The notes under the pieces are model-generated. The model was given only the letters and a program-made list of their open reading frames with translations. It searched no databases and was not told the DNA's origin. The position numbers were made by a program, and so were the translations under genes. Source: Bog-473 sp963843365 (GTDB lineage: Bacteria; Actinomycetota; Acidimicrobiia; Acidimicrobiales; RAAP-2). From it: 64,000 nucleotides of DNA. The stretch is taken from contig CAWJKG010000002.1 of NCBI GenBank assembly GCA_963843365.1, positions 124,001-188,000 on the forward strand. Direction: 5' to 3'. Shown here one piece after another: positions 1-8,804 of this stretch (positions are counted from its first letter, which is position 1; every line of letters starts with the position of its first letter).

Positions 1-85
1 CCTCGCGGCGCCGGCCTCGGGCGACGCCCTGGCATCCATCGCGGGCTACTCGCCCACGGCCCGCGGCCTGCCCTTCCTGGTGTGA
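1..85 (+). CDS. C-terminal end of an unidentified protein (cut by window edge)
   Basis: An open frame enters from the left edge and ends at the TGA at 83-85. Only about 27 residues are visible. They end in a hydrophobic GLPFLV tail and contain no recognisable motif, so no function can be given. The next gene lies about 85 bases downstream on the same strand behind its own Shine-Dalgarno sequence, so co-transcription cannot be judged. Confidence 0.4.
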   Translation, partial: LAAPASGDALASIAGYSPTARGLPFLV

Positions 86-169
86 CGGTGATCAGCGAGC
101 GTCTCTGCCCAGAGGAACCCTGTCGCCGCCGCGCTGAGGCGGTGGGGGCGGCGTGAGGGGAGGATGCGC

Positions 170-1414
170 ATGAGCGTCGACACGCGCACGCGACCGATCA
201 ACGGGGACGGGCCTGCGGACCCGGCGGCGTTCTTCGACGGGCCATGGCGTGAGGCCTCGGCCCGTCACGGCCGGCGTGCGGCCGAGGACGCGCTGCGGCT
301 CAGCCTTGGTCCTCTCACCATCCGGGTGGACGATGCCGCGTGGACGTTGCGCCCCTCCACCGACGGTATCGCCGTGGATCGGGGAACGGCGGGAGCGGCG
401 GCGGCGGTCACCCTCGACCGGGCCGCCTTCGCGGACCTCTTCTACGAGCGGCGGACGGCGCTCGGACTCGTCATCGCCGGGCGGGTCGCGGGCGATCCGG
501 CAGCCAACGACGCGTTCTGTGCCTGGGACCCGGTCCTGCGCTCCTTCCTCGACGGCCGCGGCGTCTACCGGCCGGGTGCTCTCTCGCTGCTGGCGCCGGA
601 CGGGGCACCGCTCGACCTCGACCAGCGGTTCCGTTTCGGCGAGGCGCAGGCCGACGCAGCCCATTTCCTCCAGGAGGCCGGGTTCCTCCTCCTGCAGGGC
701 GTGTTCACCGAGGCGGAGATGGATGCGGTCGACGCCGACCTGCGCGCGGCGGTCGACGCGGCCCGTCCCGACGACGGCACGTCCTGGTGGGCGTCCACCC
801 GCAGCGGAGCGCAGTACCCGTGCCGGATCCTCGACTTCGCGCAGCAGTCGCCCGCGTTGCGTGCTCTCATCGCCGGTGCGCGCTACACCTCCATCGGTGA
901 TCTGCTCGGCGACGGCCACACACCGGGTGATCCCTTCGGGGAGCACTTCTCCGACGTCACCGCCGAGGGCCTTCTCAAGCGCGTCGACTCGGTCGACGGG
1001 CTCGTCTGCCTGCCGTGGCACAAGGACTGTGACCGCGGCGGCCATTCCCTGTTCTGTTCGGGCCTCACCGTCGGGGTGTGTCTCACGCCCGTCGACGAGG
1101 AGCACGGCGGACTCGACGTCATGGCCGGGTCCCACCGGGCCAACATCGCCCGAGCGCAGGTCGACACGCTCGATCTCCCCGCGGTGACGCTGCGCGCCGA
1201 GCGCGGTGACGTCACCGTCCACATGTCCTGCACCCTCCACCGCTCGACGCACCCGACGAGCCGGGAACGGCGCGTCGCCTACACCGGATTCGCCCTGCCC
1301 CCGCGTCCAGGGGACGGACACGCCGAGGACGCCCAAGCCGGACTGCGGCGGGACCGGGCCGCCATCGGCGTCTCGAGCGGGCGTGAGCTCTTCAGGACGG
1401 GCGGCGCGACCTGA
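170..1414 (+). CDS. SCP2-like plus phytanoyl-CoA dioxygenase (PhyH) fusion protein, copy 1
   Basis: Putative non-haem Fe(II)/2-oxoglutarate oxygenase of about 414 residues. The C-terminal half carries the facial-triad pattern: H284-x-D286 in a WHKDC context and a distal His near 357 in an LHRSTHPTS context followed by conserved Arg residues. The N-terminal ~140 residues resemble an SCP2-type lipid-carrier fold (alternating strands, then an FADLFYERR-like helix); this is by inspection only. A strong aggggagg sits 6 bases before the ATG at 170, whereas the ATG at 164 touches it, so 170 is preferred. A full-length paralogue lies at 18937-20160 with the same domain order. The substrate is unknown; a lipid or acyl-CoA is an inference from the SCP2-like part. 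Confidence 0.8.
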   Translation: MSVDTRTRPINGDGPADPAAFFDGPWREASARHGRRAAEDALRLSLGPLTIRVDDAAWTLRPSTDGIAVDRGTAGAAAAVTLDRAAFADLFYERRTALGLVIAGRVAGDPAANDAFCAWDPVLRSFLDGRGVYRPGALSLLAPDGAPLDLDQRFRFGEAQADAAHFLQEAGFLLLQGVFTEAEMDAVDADLRAAVDAARPDDGTSWWASTRSGAQYPCRILDFAQQSPALRALIAGARYTSIGDLLGDGHTPGDPFGEHFSDVTAEGLLKRVDSVDGLVCLPWHKDCDRGGHSLFCSGLTVGVCLTPVDEEHGGLDVMAGSHRANIARAQVDTLDLPAVTLRAERGDVTVHMSCTLHRSTHPTSRERRVAYTGFALPPRPGDGHAEDAQAGLRRDRAAIGVSSGRELFRTGGAT

Positions 1415-1438
1415 CCGCCGGTCCCGGGTGGGTCGGCC

Positions 1439-1822
1439 CTAGTCCCGCGCGTGCGAGAGGGCTTCGGCCTTGCTGTCGAAGCCGACGATGTCCACGATTC
1501 GACCGTTGCGCACCGTGAGCACCTGATACCGCAGGGCCGCCCCTCCTCGTTCGCGCGCGCCCTCGGTGCCTCGTACGGTCAGGCTCACGAGCAGGCGGTC
1601 ACCGAGCACTTCCACGTCGAACGCGGTGCCCTGCACGCCCGACTCCTGCGCGCGCGAATACCAGTTCACGACCTGGTTGCGGTTCTGGCAGGTGGGCGTC
1701 TTGGCGCCCGGCGCGCCCCAGGTCACATTGGGGTCCAGGAACTCGGCGAACGCCGAGACGTCCCCGGCAACAAGCGCCGTCCGGACCTGCGCCGCCAACT
1801 CCTCGGAGATCACGTCCACCAC
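1439..1822 (-). CDS. SnoaL-like / NTF2-family protein
   Basis: A protein of 127 residues with the cone-fold pattern of small NTF2/SnoaL proteins: an N-terminal helix with an ALVAGDVSAFAEFL motif, then a V-W-G strand, a helical NRNQVVNWY segment and three C-terminal strands ending in DIVGFDSKAEAL. Members range from ketosteroid-isomerase-like enzymes to non-catalytic binders; the usual catalytic Asp pair cannot be assigned by eye. It is transcribed away from the P450 group and convergent with the dioxygenase at 170-1414, so no operon is suggested. Confidence 0.7.
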   Translation of the reverse strand: MVDVISEELAAQVRTALVAGDVSAFAEFLDPNVTWGAPGAKTPTCQNRNQVVNWYSRAQESGVQGTAFDVEVLGDRLLVSLTVRGTEGARERGGAALRYQVLTVRNGRIVDIVGFDSKAEALSHARD

Positions 1823-1886
1823 GGCTCAGGCTACCCACAGACCCGGCTCGAGCGTCGGGGGCCCGGCGGCTGCTTGACTCTGGGTC

Positions 1887-2114
1887 GTGGAGATCGAGAT
1901 CGTCCCCAAATACGACCCGGATCGTGGCACCACCGTCGCCCTCATCCGGCTGCGCGGCCCCGGAACGCTGTATGAGCCTGCCGGCGTCTACATGGACGGC
2001 GATGAGGCCATGATCGAGATCTACACCGGGGCTGGCGGGGTCGAATGGACGCTCCGCTGGGCCGATCTGAACACTGGCGTCGCCCTTGCATTGGACGAGC
2101 TTCCGTCGGACTGA
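1887..2114 (+). CDS. Small conserved-looking hypothetical protein (75 aa)
   Basis: GTG-initiated 75-residue acidic protein predicted to be mostly beta-strand (alternating hydrophobic residues, an EWTLRWADL segment). It has no signal peptide, membrane segment or Cys motif. It stands alone between a divergent SnoaL-like gene and the P450 at 2243. I do not recognise the family; its length and codon pattern look genuine. Confidence 0.5.
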   Translation: MEIEIVPKYDPDRGTTVALIRLRGPGTLYEPAGVYMDGDEAMIEIYTGAGGVEWTLRWADLNTGVALALDELPSD

Positions 2115-2200
2115 AGGCCGGCGTCGACCGTACCCTGAACCCTCAGGGAACCCGACTCAGCGGTCCGGGCTTGCCACCCCGCACACTCCCGTATGATCAC

Positions 2201-2216
2201 TGACACACGTTCTAGA
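2201..2216. promoter_or_regulatory. KstR-like operator candidate upstream of the P450
   Basis: The sequence TGACACACGTTCTAGA lies about 30-40 bases before the P450 start. Read on the minus strand it contains a perfect TAGAAC half-site; the other half is degenerate. The published KstR (TetR family) box of actinobacterial sterol catabolism is an inverted repeat of about TAGAAC-NN-GTTCTA. A second imperfect match lies at 10064-10077, between other lipid-catabolism genes. The assignment rests on the motif alone. Confidence 0.35.
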
Positions 2217-2242
2217 AATTGCCTTGAAAGAGCAGGCACGGG

Positions 2243-3538
2243 GTGGCTGGGGGCGAGTCGCCGGCGTGCGCGAAAGGGGGGGCCTTGAGCCTCGAGGAGA
2301 TCGACCTGATTGACGGCCGCAACTTCGTGGCCGGGGTGCCCTACGAGTGGTTCGCCGAGCTCAGACGGGAGGCTCCCGTGTTCTGGCACCCCCAGGAGGG
2401 CGCCCCACGCGGCGGGTTCTGGGCCGTCACCCGCTACGACGACTGCGTCCAGGTCAACCGGGACTGGGAGCACTTTTCCTCGGCCCGGCGCACCTCGCTC
2501 TTCCCGGACATGGACGAGGACCAGCTGGCGCAGCAACAGCTGATGATGGTCAACATGGACCCGACCATGCACACGCGCTACCGGCGCCTGGTCAACAAGG
2601 GCTTTACGCCGAAGATGGTGCGCGACCTGGAGCAGCAGATCGTCGGGTACGCCGACGGCATCATCGACGCCGTATGCGAGCGGGGAACGGCCGACTTCGT
2701 CGAGGAGATCGCGGCCGAGCTGCCCCTCCTCGTCATCGCCGAGCTGCTCGGCGTCCCGCAGGAGGACCGCCGGATGGTCTTCGACTGGTCCAACCGCATG
2801 ATCGGCGCCGACGACCCCGAGTACCAGATGGAGGGGGTCGACTCGGGCGAAGCCGCCATGCAGGTCTACGCCTATGCAGAGGAGCTGGCCACGGCGCGGC
2901 GGCTGCAGCCGAAGGACGACCTCATCTCCGTCCTCCTCAACGCCGAGGTGGAGGGCGAGAAGCTCAACGAGCTGGAGCTCGACCTCTTCTTCCTCCTGCT
3001 CATTGTGGCCGGGAACGAAACGACGCGGAACCTGATGTCGGGCGCCATGACGGCCTTCTTCGACCATCCCGAGCAGTGGGAGAAGTTGCGGCAGGACCGC
3101 TCGCTCCTGCCGGGCGCCGTCGAGGAGATGCTTCGCTACGTCACCCCCGTCATGCACTTCCGCCGCACGGCAACCGGAGACTTCGAGCTGCGCGACCAGC
3201 AGATCAAGGAAGGCGACAAGGTCGTCTTCTGGCACACCTCGGCCAATCGCGACGAGTCGGCGTTCGAGAACCCCGATGAGTTCGACGTCACACGCTCGCC
3301 CAACAACCACATTGCGTTCGGCGGGGGCGGCCCACACTTCTGCCTCGGTGCCAACCTCGCCCGCATGGAGATCATGGTGATGTTCGATCGTCTGCTCGAG
3401 CGCATTCCCGACATGCGACTCGACGGCGAGGTCCAGCGCCTGCAGTCGAACTTCATCAACGGGACCAAGCACATCCCGATCGCCTTCGCGCCCTCCGCCC
3501 CCGTCGGCGGCTCACCGCTGCCCGCACGGGCCCGCTGA
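2243..3538 (+). CDS. Cytochrome P450, CYP125-like
   Basis: Full-length haem monooxygenase of about 431 residues. The I-helix AGNETTRN, the K-helix ExxR in EEMLRY, and the haem-binding loop FGGGGPHFCLG with axial Cys at about residue 367 are all present. The segments NMDPTMHTRYRR, PEYQ and the C-terminal NGTKHIP resemble the CYP125/CYP124/CYP142 group, which hydroxylates terminal methyls of sterol or isoprenoid side chains; the substrate here is inferred. The GTG at 2243 is the longest start. A TTG at 2285 follows a purine-rich aaaggggggg run and may be the true start. Two F420-type oxidoreductases follow at close spacing, probably in one transcript. Confidence 0.9.
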   Translation: MAGGESPACAKGGALSLEEIDLIDGRNFVAGVPYEWFAELRREAPVFWHPQEGAPRGGFWAVTRYDDCVQVNRDWEHFSSARRTSLFPDMDEDQLAQQQLMMVNMDPTMHTRYRRLVNKGFTPKMVRDLEQQIVGYADGIIDAVCERGTADFVEEIAAELPLLVIAELLGVPQEDRRMVFDWSNRMIGADDPEYQMEGVDSGEAAMQVYAYAEELATARRLQPKDDLISVLLNAEVEGEKLNELELDLFFLLLIVAGNETTRNLMSGAMTAFFDHPEQWEKLRQDRSLLPGAVEEMLRYVTPVMHFRRTATGDFELRDQQIKEGDKVVFWHTSANRDESAFENPDEFDVTRSPNNHIAFGGGGPHFCLGANLARMEIMVMFDRLLERIPDMRLDGEVQRLQSNFINGTKHIPIAFAPSAPVGGSPLPARAR

Positions 3539-3548
3539 GGCGCCCGCC

Positions 3549-4454
3549 GTGCCCGAGCGCCCGGTCCGCTTCCACCAGGCCGTCGCCTTCCTGCCGACCG
3601 ACCAGATCCTGCCGATGGCCAAGGCCTGCGACGGCCTGGGCTACGGCGGCCTGTACGTCTCCGACCACCTCTTCAACCCCCGCCAGCGCACGTCCCGCTA
3701 CACCTACTCGAAGGCCGAGGACGGCTCGCCGGGGTGGGAGGACCACACCATGTGGCCCGACCCGATGAGCGTGATCTCGGCCTGTGCCGGAGCCACCGAG
3801 AACCTGCTCTTCACCACCGGCATCTACATCGCCCCGCTGCGGGATCTGATGACCGTCGCCAAGAGCGTCGGCACAACGGCCTATCTGTCGGGGAACCGGC
3901 TGCGCCTCGGCATCGGCGTGGGCTGGAGCAAGGAGGAGTTCGACCTCACCGGGCAGGACTTCGCCAACCGCGGCAAGCGCCTCGACGAAATGATCGTGGC
4001 CCTGCGTGCCCTCTGGGCGGGTGGATGGGTCGAGTTCCACGGCGATTTCTACGACGTCCCGGAGTGTCAGATGAACCCCGCCCCCACCGAGCCGGTGCCG
4101 TTCATCTGCGGCGGCCACTCCCCCGTGGCACTGCGGCGCACGGCGGAGTTGTGCGACGGCTGGATCGCCGCCGGCGCCTACAGCGAGGACGAGGCCTGGA
4201 TGCACCTGGCCGAGCTGCACGACGCATTGGAGAAGGCCGGACGCGACAAGGACGACTTCACCGTGTACCTCTCGCTCAACGAGCGCCCGAGCGTCGACCT
4301 CTACCGCCGCTTCGCCGACGCCGGGGTGACCGACTTCGTCTGTGCGCCGTGGATGTTCGTCACCGTTCCGCCCGGGACGCCCGACGACGAGGCGCTGAAG
4401 ATGCGCATGGGCCCGGTGCACTGGTTCGCCGAGGAGATCGTCGCCAAGTTCTGA
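3549..4454 (+). CDS. LLM-class F420-dependent oxidoreductase
   Basis: Luciferase-like monooxygenase-fold protein of 301 residues. The N-terminal VRFHQAVAFLPTDQ strand, the YVSDHLF motif, the internal RLRLGIGVGWSKEEF segment and the C-terminal GVTDF strand are typical of actinobacterial F420-dependent members of this superfamily. It starts with GTG 10 bases after the P450 stop, which implies an operon. It probably transfers hydride to or from F420 during lipid or xenobiotic metabolism; the substrate is unknown. The presence of fbiA and fbiB at 52.8-54.5 kb shows that the cell makes F420. Confidence 0.85.
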   Translation: MPERPVRFHQAVAFLPTDQILPMAKACDGLGYGGLYVSDHLFNPRQRTSRYTYSKAEDGSPGWEDHTMWPDPMSVISACAGATENLLFTTGIYIAPLRDLMTVAKSVGTTAYLSGNRLRLGIGVGWSKEEFDLTGQDFANRGKRLDEMIVALRALWAGGWVEFHGDFYDVPECQMNPAPTEPVPFICGGHSPVALRRTAELCDGWIAAGAYSEDEAWMHLAELHDALEKAGRDKDDFTVYLSLNERPSVDLYRRFADAGVTDFVCAPWMFVTVPPGTPDDEALKMRMGPVHWFAEEIVAKF

Positions 4455-4494
4455 CAGGCTCTGGGCCGGGTCCGGGAGCCGAGAGGAGTCACAC

Positions 4495-5532
4495 GTGAAG
4501 ACGATGAAGATCGGCCTGCAATTGGGGTACTGGGGTGCGGGGCCGCCGCCCAATGCAGTGGAGCTCGTACTGGAAGCCGAGCGTCTCGGCTACGACTCCG
4601 TCTGGACTGCGGAGTCGTACGGTTCCGACGCGCTGACACCCCTGGCCTGGTGGGGCTCGCGCACCGAGCGGGTCAGGCTGGGCACTTCGCTCTGCCAGCT
4701 GTCGGCGCGCACGCCGACCGCCATGGCCATGGCCGCGCAGACGATGGATCATCTCTCGGGCGGACGCTTCGTGCTCGGCCTCGGCGTCTCGGGCCCGCAG
4801 GTGGTCGAGGGCTGGTACGGCCAGCCCTTCCCGGCCCCGCTGGCCCGCACCCGCGAGTACGTGGACATCGTGCGGCAGGTCTGGGCCCGCGAGAAGCCCG
4901 TGACCAACGACGGTCCGCACTACCCGCTCCCCTATCCGGGTGGCACGGGCCTCGGCAAGCCGCTCAAGTCGATCGTGCATCCGCTGCGCGCCGACATCCC
5001 GATCATTCTGGGCGCCGAGGGACCGAAGAACATCGCCCTGGCCGCCGAGATCGCCGACGGCTGGTTCCCGATCTTCTTCTCGCCCCGCGCCATGTCCTCC
5101 TTCGAGGCCTCGCTGGACGAGGGCTTCGCCCGGCCCGGCGCCCGCCGCAGCGCCGAGGACTTCGAGGTGCTGGCCTTCGCGCCGACCGTGATCAGCGACG
5201 ACACGGACGCCGCCGCCGACGGGTTCCGCCCCTATCTCGCCCTCTACATCGGCGGCATGGGCGCCAAGGACATGAACTTCCACTTCGACGTCTTCTCCCG
5301 CATGGGATACGAGGAGGCCGCCACCAAGATCCAGGACGCCTACCTCGACGGACGCAAGGACGACGCCGCCGCCGCCGTCCCCACCAGCCTGGTGGAGGAG
5401 ATCGCGCTCGTCGGCCCGGCGGAGAAGATCCGCGACGACCTCGAGGCGTGGCGCGAGTCCCGCGCCACCACCATGCTCGTCAACGGCGACATCCCGACAC
5501 TGCGCACCCTGGCCGAGCTCGTGCTCGGCTGA
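4495..5532 (+). CDS. LLM-class F420-dependent oxidoreductase (second)
   Basis: A 345-residue luciferase-like protein distinct from its upstream neighbour. It opens with a KIGLQLGYWG strand and carries SVWTAESYGSDA, GRFVLGLGVSGPQ and EIADGWFPIFF, as in F420-linked LLM enzymes of mycobacteria. The GTG at 4495 is 40 bases after the previous gene and an ATG at 4504 is an alternative. It ends the P450-LLM-LLM set; a GC hairpin at 5543-5560 follows the stop. The reaction is not assignable beyond F420-dependent redox chemistry. Confidence 0.85.
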   Translation: MKTMKIGLQLGYWGAGPPPNAVELVLEAERLGYDSVWTAESYGSDALTPLAWWGSRTERVRLGTSLCQLSARTPTAMAMAAQTMDHLSGGRFVLGLGVSGPQVVEGWYGQPFPAPLARTREYVDIVRQVWAREKPVTNDGPHYPLPYPGGTGLGKPLKSIVHPLRADIPIILGAEGPKNIALAAEIADGWFPIFFSPRAMSSFEASLDEGFARPGARRSAEDFEVLAFAPTVISDDTDAAADGFRPYLALYIGGMGAKDMNFHFDVFSRMGYEEAATKIQDAYLDGRKDDAAAAVPTSLVEEIALVGPAEKIRDDLEAWRESRATTMLVNGDIPTLRTLAELVLG

Positions 5533-5542
5533 CGCCGGCCCG

Positions 5543-5560
5543 GGCGCCCGAACGGGCGCC
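5543..5560. terminator. GC-rich hairpin between convergent genes
   Basis: GGCGCCCG-AA-CGGGCGCC forms a perfect 8-bp inverted repeat just after the stop of the second LLM gene and before the stop of the opposing membrane-protein gene. No U-tract follows, as is usual in high-GC actinobacteria. It probably acts in both directions. Confidence 0.5.
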
Positions 5561-5580
5561 TGCGGATCCGACTTCTCGAT

Positions 5581-5961
5581 CTACATGGCGTGCGGGTTCT
5601 TGGCTGCCGGACCGAGGTAGCGCGCTTCACCGAAGCCGAGCATCGGGAAGAAGATGAACGGCAGGAAGAGGAAGCCCAGCACCCATGCGCCGCTCTTGCC
5701 GTACGACTTGCACAGGTCGTAGAGCACGATGATCGCGATGACGATGTTCACCAACGGGATGAAGTACAGGATCAGCCACCATCCGGGCCGCCCGACGATC
5801 TTGAGGATCACGTAGTAGTTGTAGATGGGGATGATGCCTTCCCAGCCCGGCCGTCCGGCCTTGGCGACGATCTGCCAGAGCGCGGCGAAGATCAGGACGA
5901 TCACGGCCAGGTAGATGATGATCCCGAACCCGGATCCGCTCGATGCGAACAGCACTCCCAC
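5581..5961 (-). CDS. Small multi-pass membrane protein, DUF5684-like
   Basis: About 126 residues with roughly three membrane segments: IIIYLAVIVLIFAAL near the N-terminus, WWLILYFIPLVNIVIAIIVLY in the middle, and WVLGFLFLPFIFFPML near the end. Between the first two is the AGRPGWEGIIPIYNYYVILKI stretch characteristic of DUF5684-like proteins, which are sometimes linked to signal-peptidase genes. A GGAGG lies 7 bases before the GTG at 5961, so this start is chosen over the in-frame GTG at 5976. Function unknown. Confidence 0.75.
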   Translation of the reverse strand: MGVLFASSGSGFGIIIYLAVIVLIFAALWQIVAKAGRPGWEGIIPIYNYYVILKIVGRPGWWLILYFIPLVNIVIAIIVLYDLCKSYGKSGAWVLGFLFLPFIFFPMLGFGEARYLGPAAKNPHAM

Positions 5962-6084
5962 GGCCCCACCTCCCACTCGGGCCCGCCTGCGAGGTCAGCG
6001 GGCGCTCAAAGCGTAGGACCGTGCACTCCCCGATGCGGGGATGCTGACCAGGCATGCGTGCCCACGCGACAGCCGTCGGGCACA

Positions 6085-6750
6085 ATGCCCAGCGTGACCC
6101 TTTTCGATCTCGCCGACCTCTCGGAGCCGCCGCCGGGACGCTCCGAAGAGGGCCGTGCCACAGGGCAGCTCCCGACGTCGGCCGAGCAGCCCACCGAAGC
6201 CACGGCGATCCCGGAGCCGGCGCCGCCGGCCGCGCCGGGCACGGCCGGGCCGGAAGTCGAGGTCCGCATCAGCAAACGCCGCAAGAAGACCTCGGAGGCC
6301 CGCTGGGTCGCCGGCCGCATCGTCGTGTCGGTGCCCGCCCACCTCGACAGGGAGAGCCGGCAGAAGACCGTGGATTGGCTGGTCGAGCGGCTGCTGACCC
6401 GGCACGACCTGCAATCCGGGCTGGACGACGCCGGGCTGCTGGCACGGGCGATCGACCTCAGCGACCGCTACCTGGTCGGGGCTCGCCCCACGTCCGTCCG
6501 GTGGGTCACGAACCAGTCGGCACGGTGGGGCTCGTGCTCGTACTACTCCGGCGACATCCGGGTTTCACACCGCCTGCGCGTCGTCCCCGAGTGGGTGCTC
6601 GACTCGGTCCTCGTGCACGAAGTGGCGCACCTGACCCATCCGGACCACTCGCCCGCGTTCCACAAGCTGGCCGGCGCCTATCCCCGCCACGCTGAGGCGG
6701 GTGTGTTCCTGGCCGGCTACGGCCTGGGCCTCTCGAACCCCGCTCCCTGA
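6085..6750 (+). CDS. YgjP/SprT-like zinc metallopeptidase (M48-type, DUF45)
   Basis: A 221-residue protein. The C-terminal ~150 residues match the YgjP/WLM fold: R-WVAGRIVVSVP, then RWGSCSYYSGDIRVSHRL, then the zinc motif HEVAH at residues 178-182 with a downstream HSPAFHKL that may supply the third ligand. The first ~60 residues are Pro/Ala-rich and probably disordered. The ATG at 6085 is chosen because upstream codons in the frame look non-coding. Family members are putative intracellular metallopeptidases of unclear substrate. It is divergent from the membrane protein at 5581. Confidence 0.8.
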   Translation: MPSVTLFDLADLSEPPPGRSEEGRATGQLPTSAEQPTEATAIPEPAPPAAPGTAGPEVEVRISKRRKKTSEARWVAGRIVVSVPAHLDRESRQKTVDWLVERLLTRHDLQSGLDDAGLLARAIDLSDRYLVGARPTSVRWVTNQSARWGSCSYYSGDIRVSHRLRVVPEWVLDSVLVHEVAHLTHPDHSPAFHKLAGAYPRHAEAGVFLAGYGLGLSNPAP

Positions 6751-6839
6751 CGCCGAACGCGCGCTGGCCTACCGGTGCGCGCGTCGGCATCCACGTGCGG
6801 GCTTTGACACCGCACGCGGACACATGTTTGGCTCGTCGG

Positions 6840-7535
6840 ATGGATCTGGAGGGGCTGTCGACCGATCTCCAGTCGTTCGTCGCGGAGGCGCCAAGGGTGC
6901 GCCAACCCCACATTGAGTTCATTCGCGGCGTCGCCGACACGCTCACCCCGACACAGTCGATCCTCGACGTCGGTTCGGGGCTGGCGCCGTATCGCGAGCT
7001 CTTCTCCCACACCGCGTACACGACATGTGACTGGAACCAATCGCTCTACGCACCCGAGATCCCACCGGACATCGTGGCGCCGGCCGACGCGATCCCGGTC
7101 GAGGACTCGTCGTTCGACGCCATCCTGTGCACCGAGGTGCTCGAACACGTGCCGGCGCCGTGGGACGTGCTCAGCGAGTTCCACTGGATCATCCGGCCCG
7201 GCGGCAGAGTGTGGATCACGGTGCCATTCACCTGGCCCCTGCACGAGGAACCGCACGACTACTACCGGTACACGAGGTTTGGGCTGCAACACCTGCTCGA
7301 GAAGGCCGGATTCTCGGAGGTGGAGGTCTCACCCCTGAGCGACTCGTTCTCGACCCTCTCACAGCTCGTGCACGACCTCGAATGGCTGATGGGTACGGCC
7401 GACGACGGATTCGACGAGCAGCGGGGACTGATCGGCGAGACCATGCGGCGCACGTCCGAGTTGATCGCCACGTTCTCGAACTTCGATACGCAGCGGATGC
7501 TTCCCCTCGGATACTCGGCCAGCGCCCTGCGCTGA
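6840..7535 (+). CDS. Class I SAM-dependent methyltransferase
   Basis: A 231-residue protein with the Rossmann methyltransferase motifs: LDVGSGLAPYREL (motif I, SAM binding), an SFDAILCTEVLEHVP segment (motifs II/III) and RPGGRVWITVPF (post-II). The later HDYYRYTRFGLQHLLEKAGF stretch is typical of methyltransferases near polysaccharide genes. The ATG at 6840 directly precedes the conserved N-terminus; the longer ORF start at 6795 is less likely. The substrate is unknown. It is convergent with the acyl-CoA dehydrogenase genes. Confidence 0.8.
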   Translation: MDLEGLSTDLQSFVAEAPRVRQPHIEFIRGVADTLTPTQSILDVGSGLAPYRELFSHTAYTTCDWNQSLYAPEIPPDIVAPADAIPVEDSSFDAILCTEVLEHVPAPWDVLSEFHWIIRPGGRVWITVPFTWPLHEEPHDYYRYTRFGLQHLLEKAGFSEVEVSPLSDSFSTLSQLVHDLEWLMGTADDGFDEQRGLIGETMRRTSELIATFSNFDTQRMLPLGYSASALR

Positions 7536-7569
7536 GCTCGGGCGCGGCGGCCGGCCGCGGTGAACGAAC

Positions 7570-7607
7570 GACGCCGGCGGGGCGGGACCGAGCTCCGGCC
7601 CGGCGTC
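7570..7607. terminator. Hairpin between convergent genes
   Basis: GACGCCGG at 7570-7577 pairs perfectly with CCGGCGTC at 7600-7607, with further GC pairing inside the loop. It lies between the stops of the convergent methyltransferase and acyl-CoA dehydrogenase, where a bidirectional terminator is expected. Confidence 0.5.
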
Positions 7608-7613
7608 GGCGAA

Positions 7614-8777
7614 TCAGACGGGTTCGTCGGCCAGCATCCGACCCAAGCGACGGAGGCTCTCGTTGGCGCCGCCGAGCGTGAGCTCGATCTGCTCGGTGAG
7701 GAGGAAGTAGCGGTGCAGTGGATAGTCGCGGTCCACGCCGACGCCGCCGTGGAGGTGCGAGGCCGCGTGGACGACGCGCTGGCCGCCTTCGGCCGCCCAG
7801 TACTTGGCGATGGCCACCTCGGCCGACGCGGGCAGGCCCGCCGCCAGCCGCGCCGCCGCCTGCCACGCGGTGAGGCGGATGGCCTCGGTGTCGACATAGG
7901 CGTCGGCGGCGCGCTGCCCCACCGCCTGGAACGTGGCGATCGGCTTTTCGAACTGCACCCGCGTCTTGGTGTACTCGGCCGTCAGTTCCAGGGCCGAGGC
8001 ACAGACGCCGGCTTCCTCGATGCACAGCGCCGTGGTGGCGAACTCGGTGATGCACTCGATCACTGCGGCGCCGTCCGCGCCCTCGCCCACGAGCCGGTCC
8101 GCGCCCACGCGCACCCCGTCGAGCTCCACGATCGCCTCGGCGCGTCCCGTGGTCGTCGTCTGCCGGGTCAAGGTGACGCCGTCGGCGCCACGCTCGACGA
8201 TGAAGACACCCGGACCGGTGAGCGAACCGTCCGCCGTCCGGCACGTGGCCGGCACGAGGATCGCATCGGCGACGAAGGCCGCCGGCACACAGGCCTTGGT
8301 GCCGGCCAGCACCCAGGAGCCGTCGCCCTGGGCGGTGGCGGTGGTCGCCGGCTCGACCCCGCCGGGCAGGATCATTTCGCCGACGAGCTCCGCCATGGCC
8401 GCCGTCAGGATCGTCTCGCCGGCCGCCACGCCGGTGAGCCACGTCTTGCGCTGCGCGTCGGTGCCGAAGCGGTCGAGCGGGAGCGCCCCGTAGACCATCG
8501 TCTCGACGACCGGGACATAGGCCGCGGTGCGGCCGGCCGCCTCCACGACGAGGCAGGCCGCCACGAAGTCGAGCCCGGCGCCCCCGACGTCCTCCGACAG
8601 GTGGATGCCGAGCAGCCCCGCACCGGCGAGCTCCTTCCAGAGCTCGCGGTCGATCGGCCCGTCCTCGCCGGCCGCTGCCTCGACCTGCTTCAAGCGCTCG
8701 TGCGTCGACCGGTCACCGAAGATCTGCCCGGCCAACTGGCGGACGGCCTCCTGCTCTTCGCTGTAGCTGAAATCCAT
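7614..8777 (-). CDS. Acyl-CoA dehydrogenase, FadE27/ChsE5-like subunit
   Basis: A 387-residue acyl-CoA dehydrogenase. The N-terminal helical domain starts MDFSYSEEQEA. The C-terminal domain carries TKTRVQFEKPIATFQAVGQ and HLHGGVGVDRDYPLHRY, as in mycobacterial FadE27/FadE28. Those proteins are partners in alpha2beta2 heterotetramers that oxidise steroid side-chain CoA esters and often lack the catalytic base. It follows the FadE26-like gene at 8805-9980 with a 27-base gap, so the two probably form one complex. The steroid role is inferred from similarity by eye and from the neighbours. Confidence 0.85.
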   Translation of the reverse strand: MDFSYSEEQEAVRQLAGQIFGDRSTHERLKQVEAAAGEDGPIDRELWKELAGAGLLGIHLSEDVGGAGLDFVAACLVVEAAGRTAAYVPVVETMVYGALPLDRFGTDAQRKTWLTGVAAGETILTAAMAELVGEMILPGGVEPATTATAQGDGSWVLAGTKACVPAAFVADAILVPATCRTADGSLTGPGVFIVERGADGVTLTRQTTTTGRAEAIVELDGVRVGADRLVGEGADGAAVIECITEFATTALCIEEAGVCASALELTAEYTKTRVQFEKPIATFQAVGQRAADAYVDTEAIRLTAWQAAARLAAGLPASAEVAIAKYWAAEGGQRVVHAASHLHGGVGVDRDYPLHRYFLLTEQIELTLGGANESLRRLGRMLADEPV

Positions 8778-8804
8778 GATTCGATCTCCTGGCTCTGGGC
8801 GGGC

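Noticed and set aside
92..1336. Long minus-strand frame opposite the first dioxygenase
   Set aside because: It is Arg/Gly/Val-rich without any domain and lies opposite a gene with clear Fe/2OG motifs; a GC-driven shadow.
2021..3472. Long minus-strand frame opposite the P450
   Set aside because: It has no recognisable motif and mirrors a full P450; a shadow frame.
3456..4553. Minus-strand frame opposite the first LLM gene
   Set aside because: Composition typical of antisense frames in high-GC DNA; the plus strand has complete LLM motifs.
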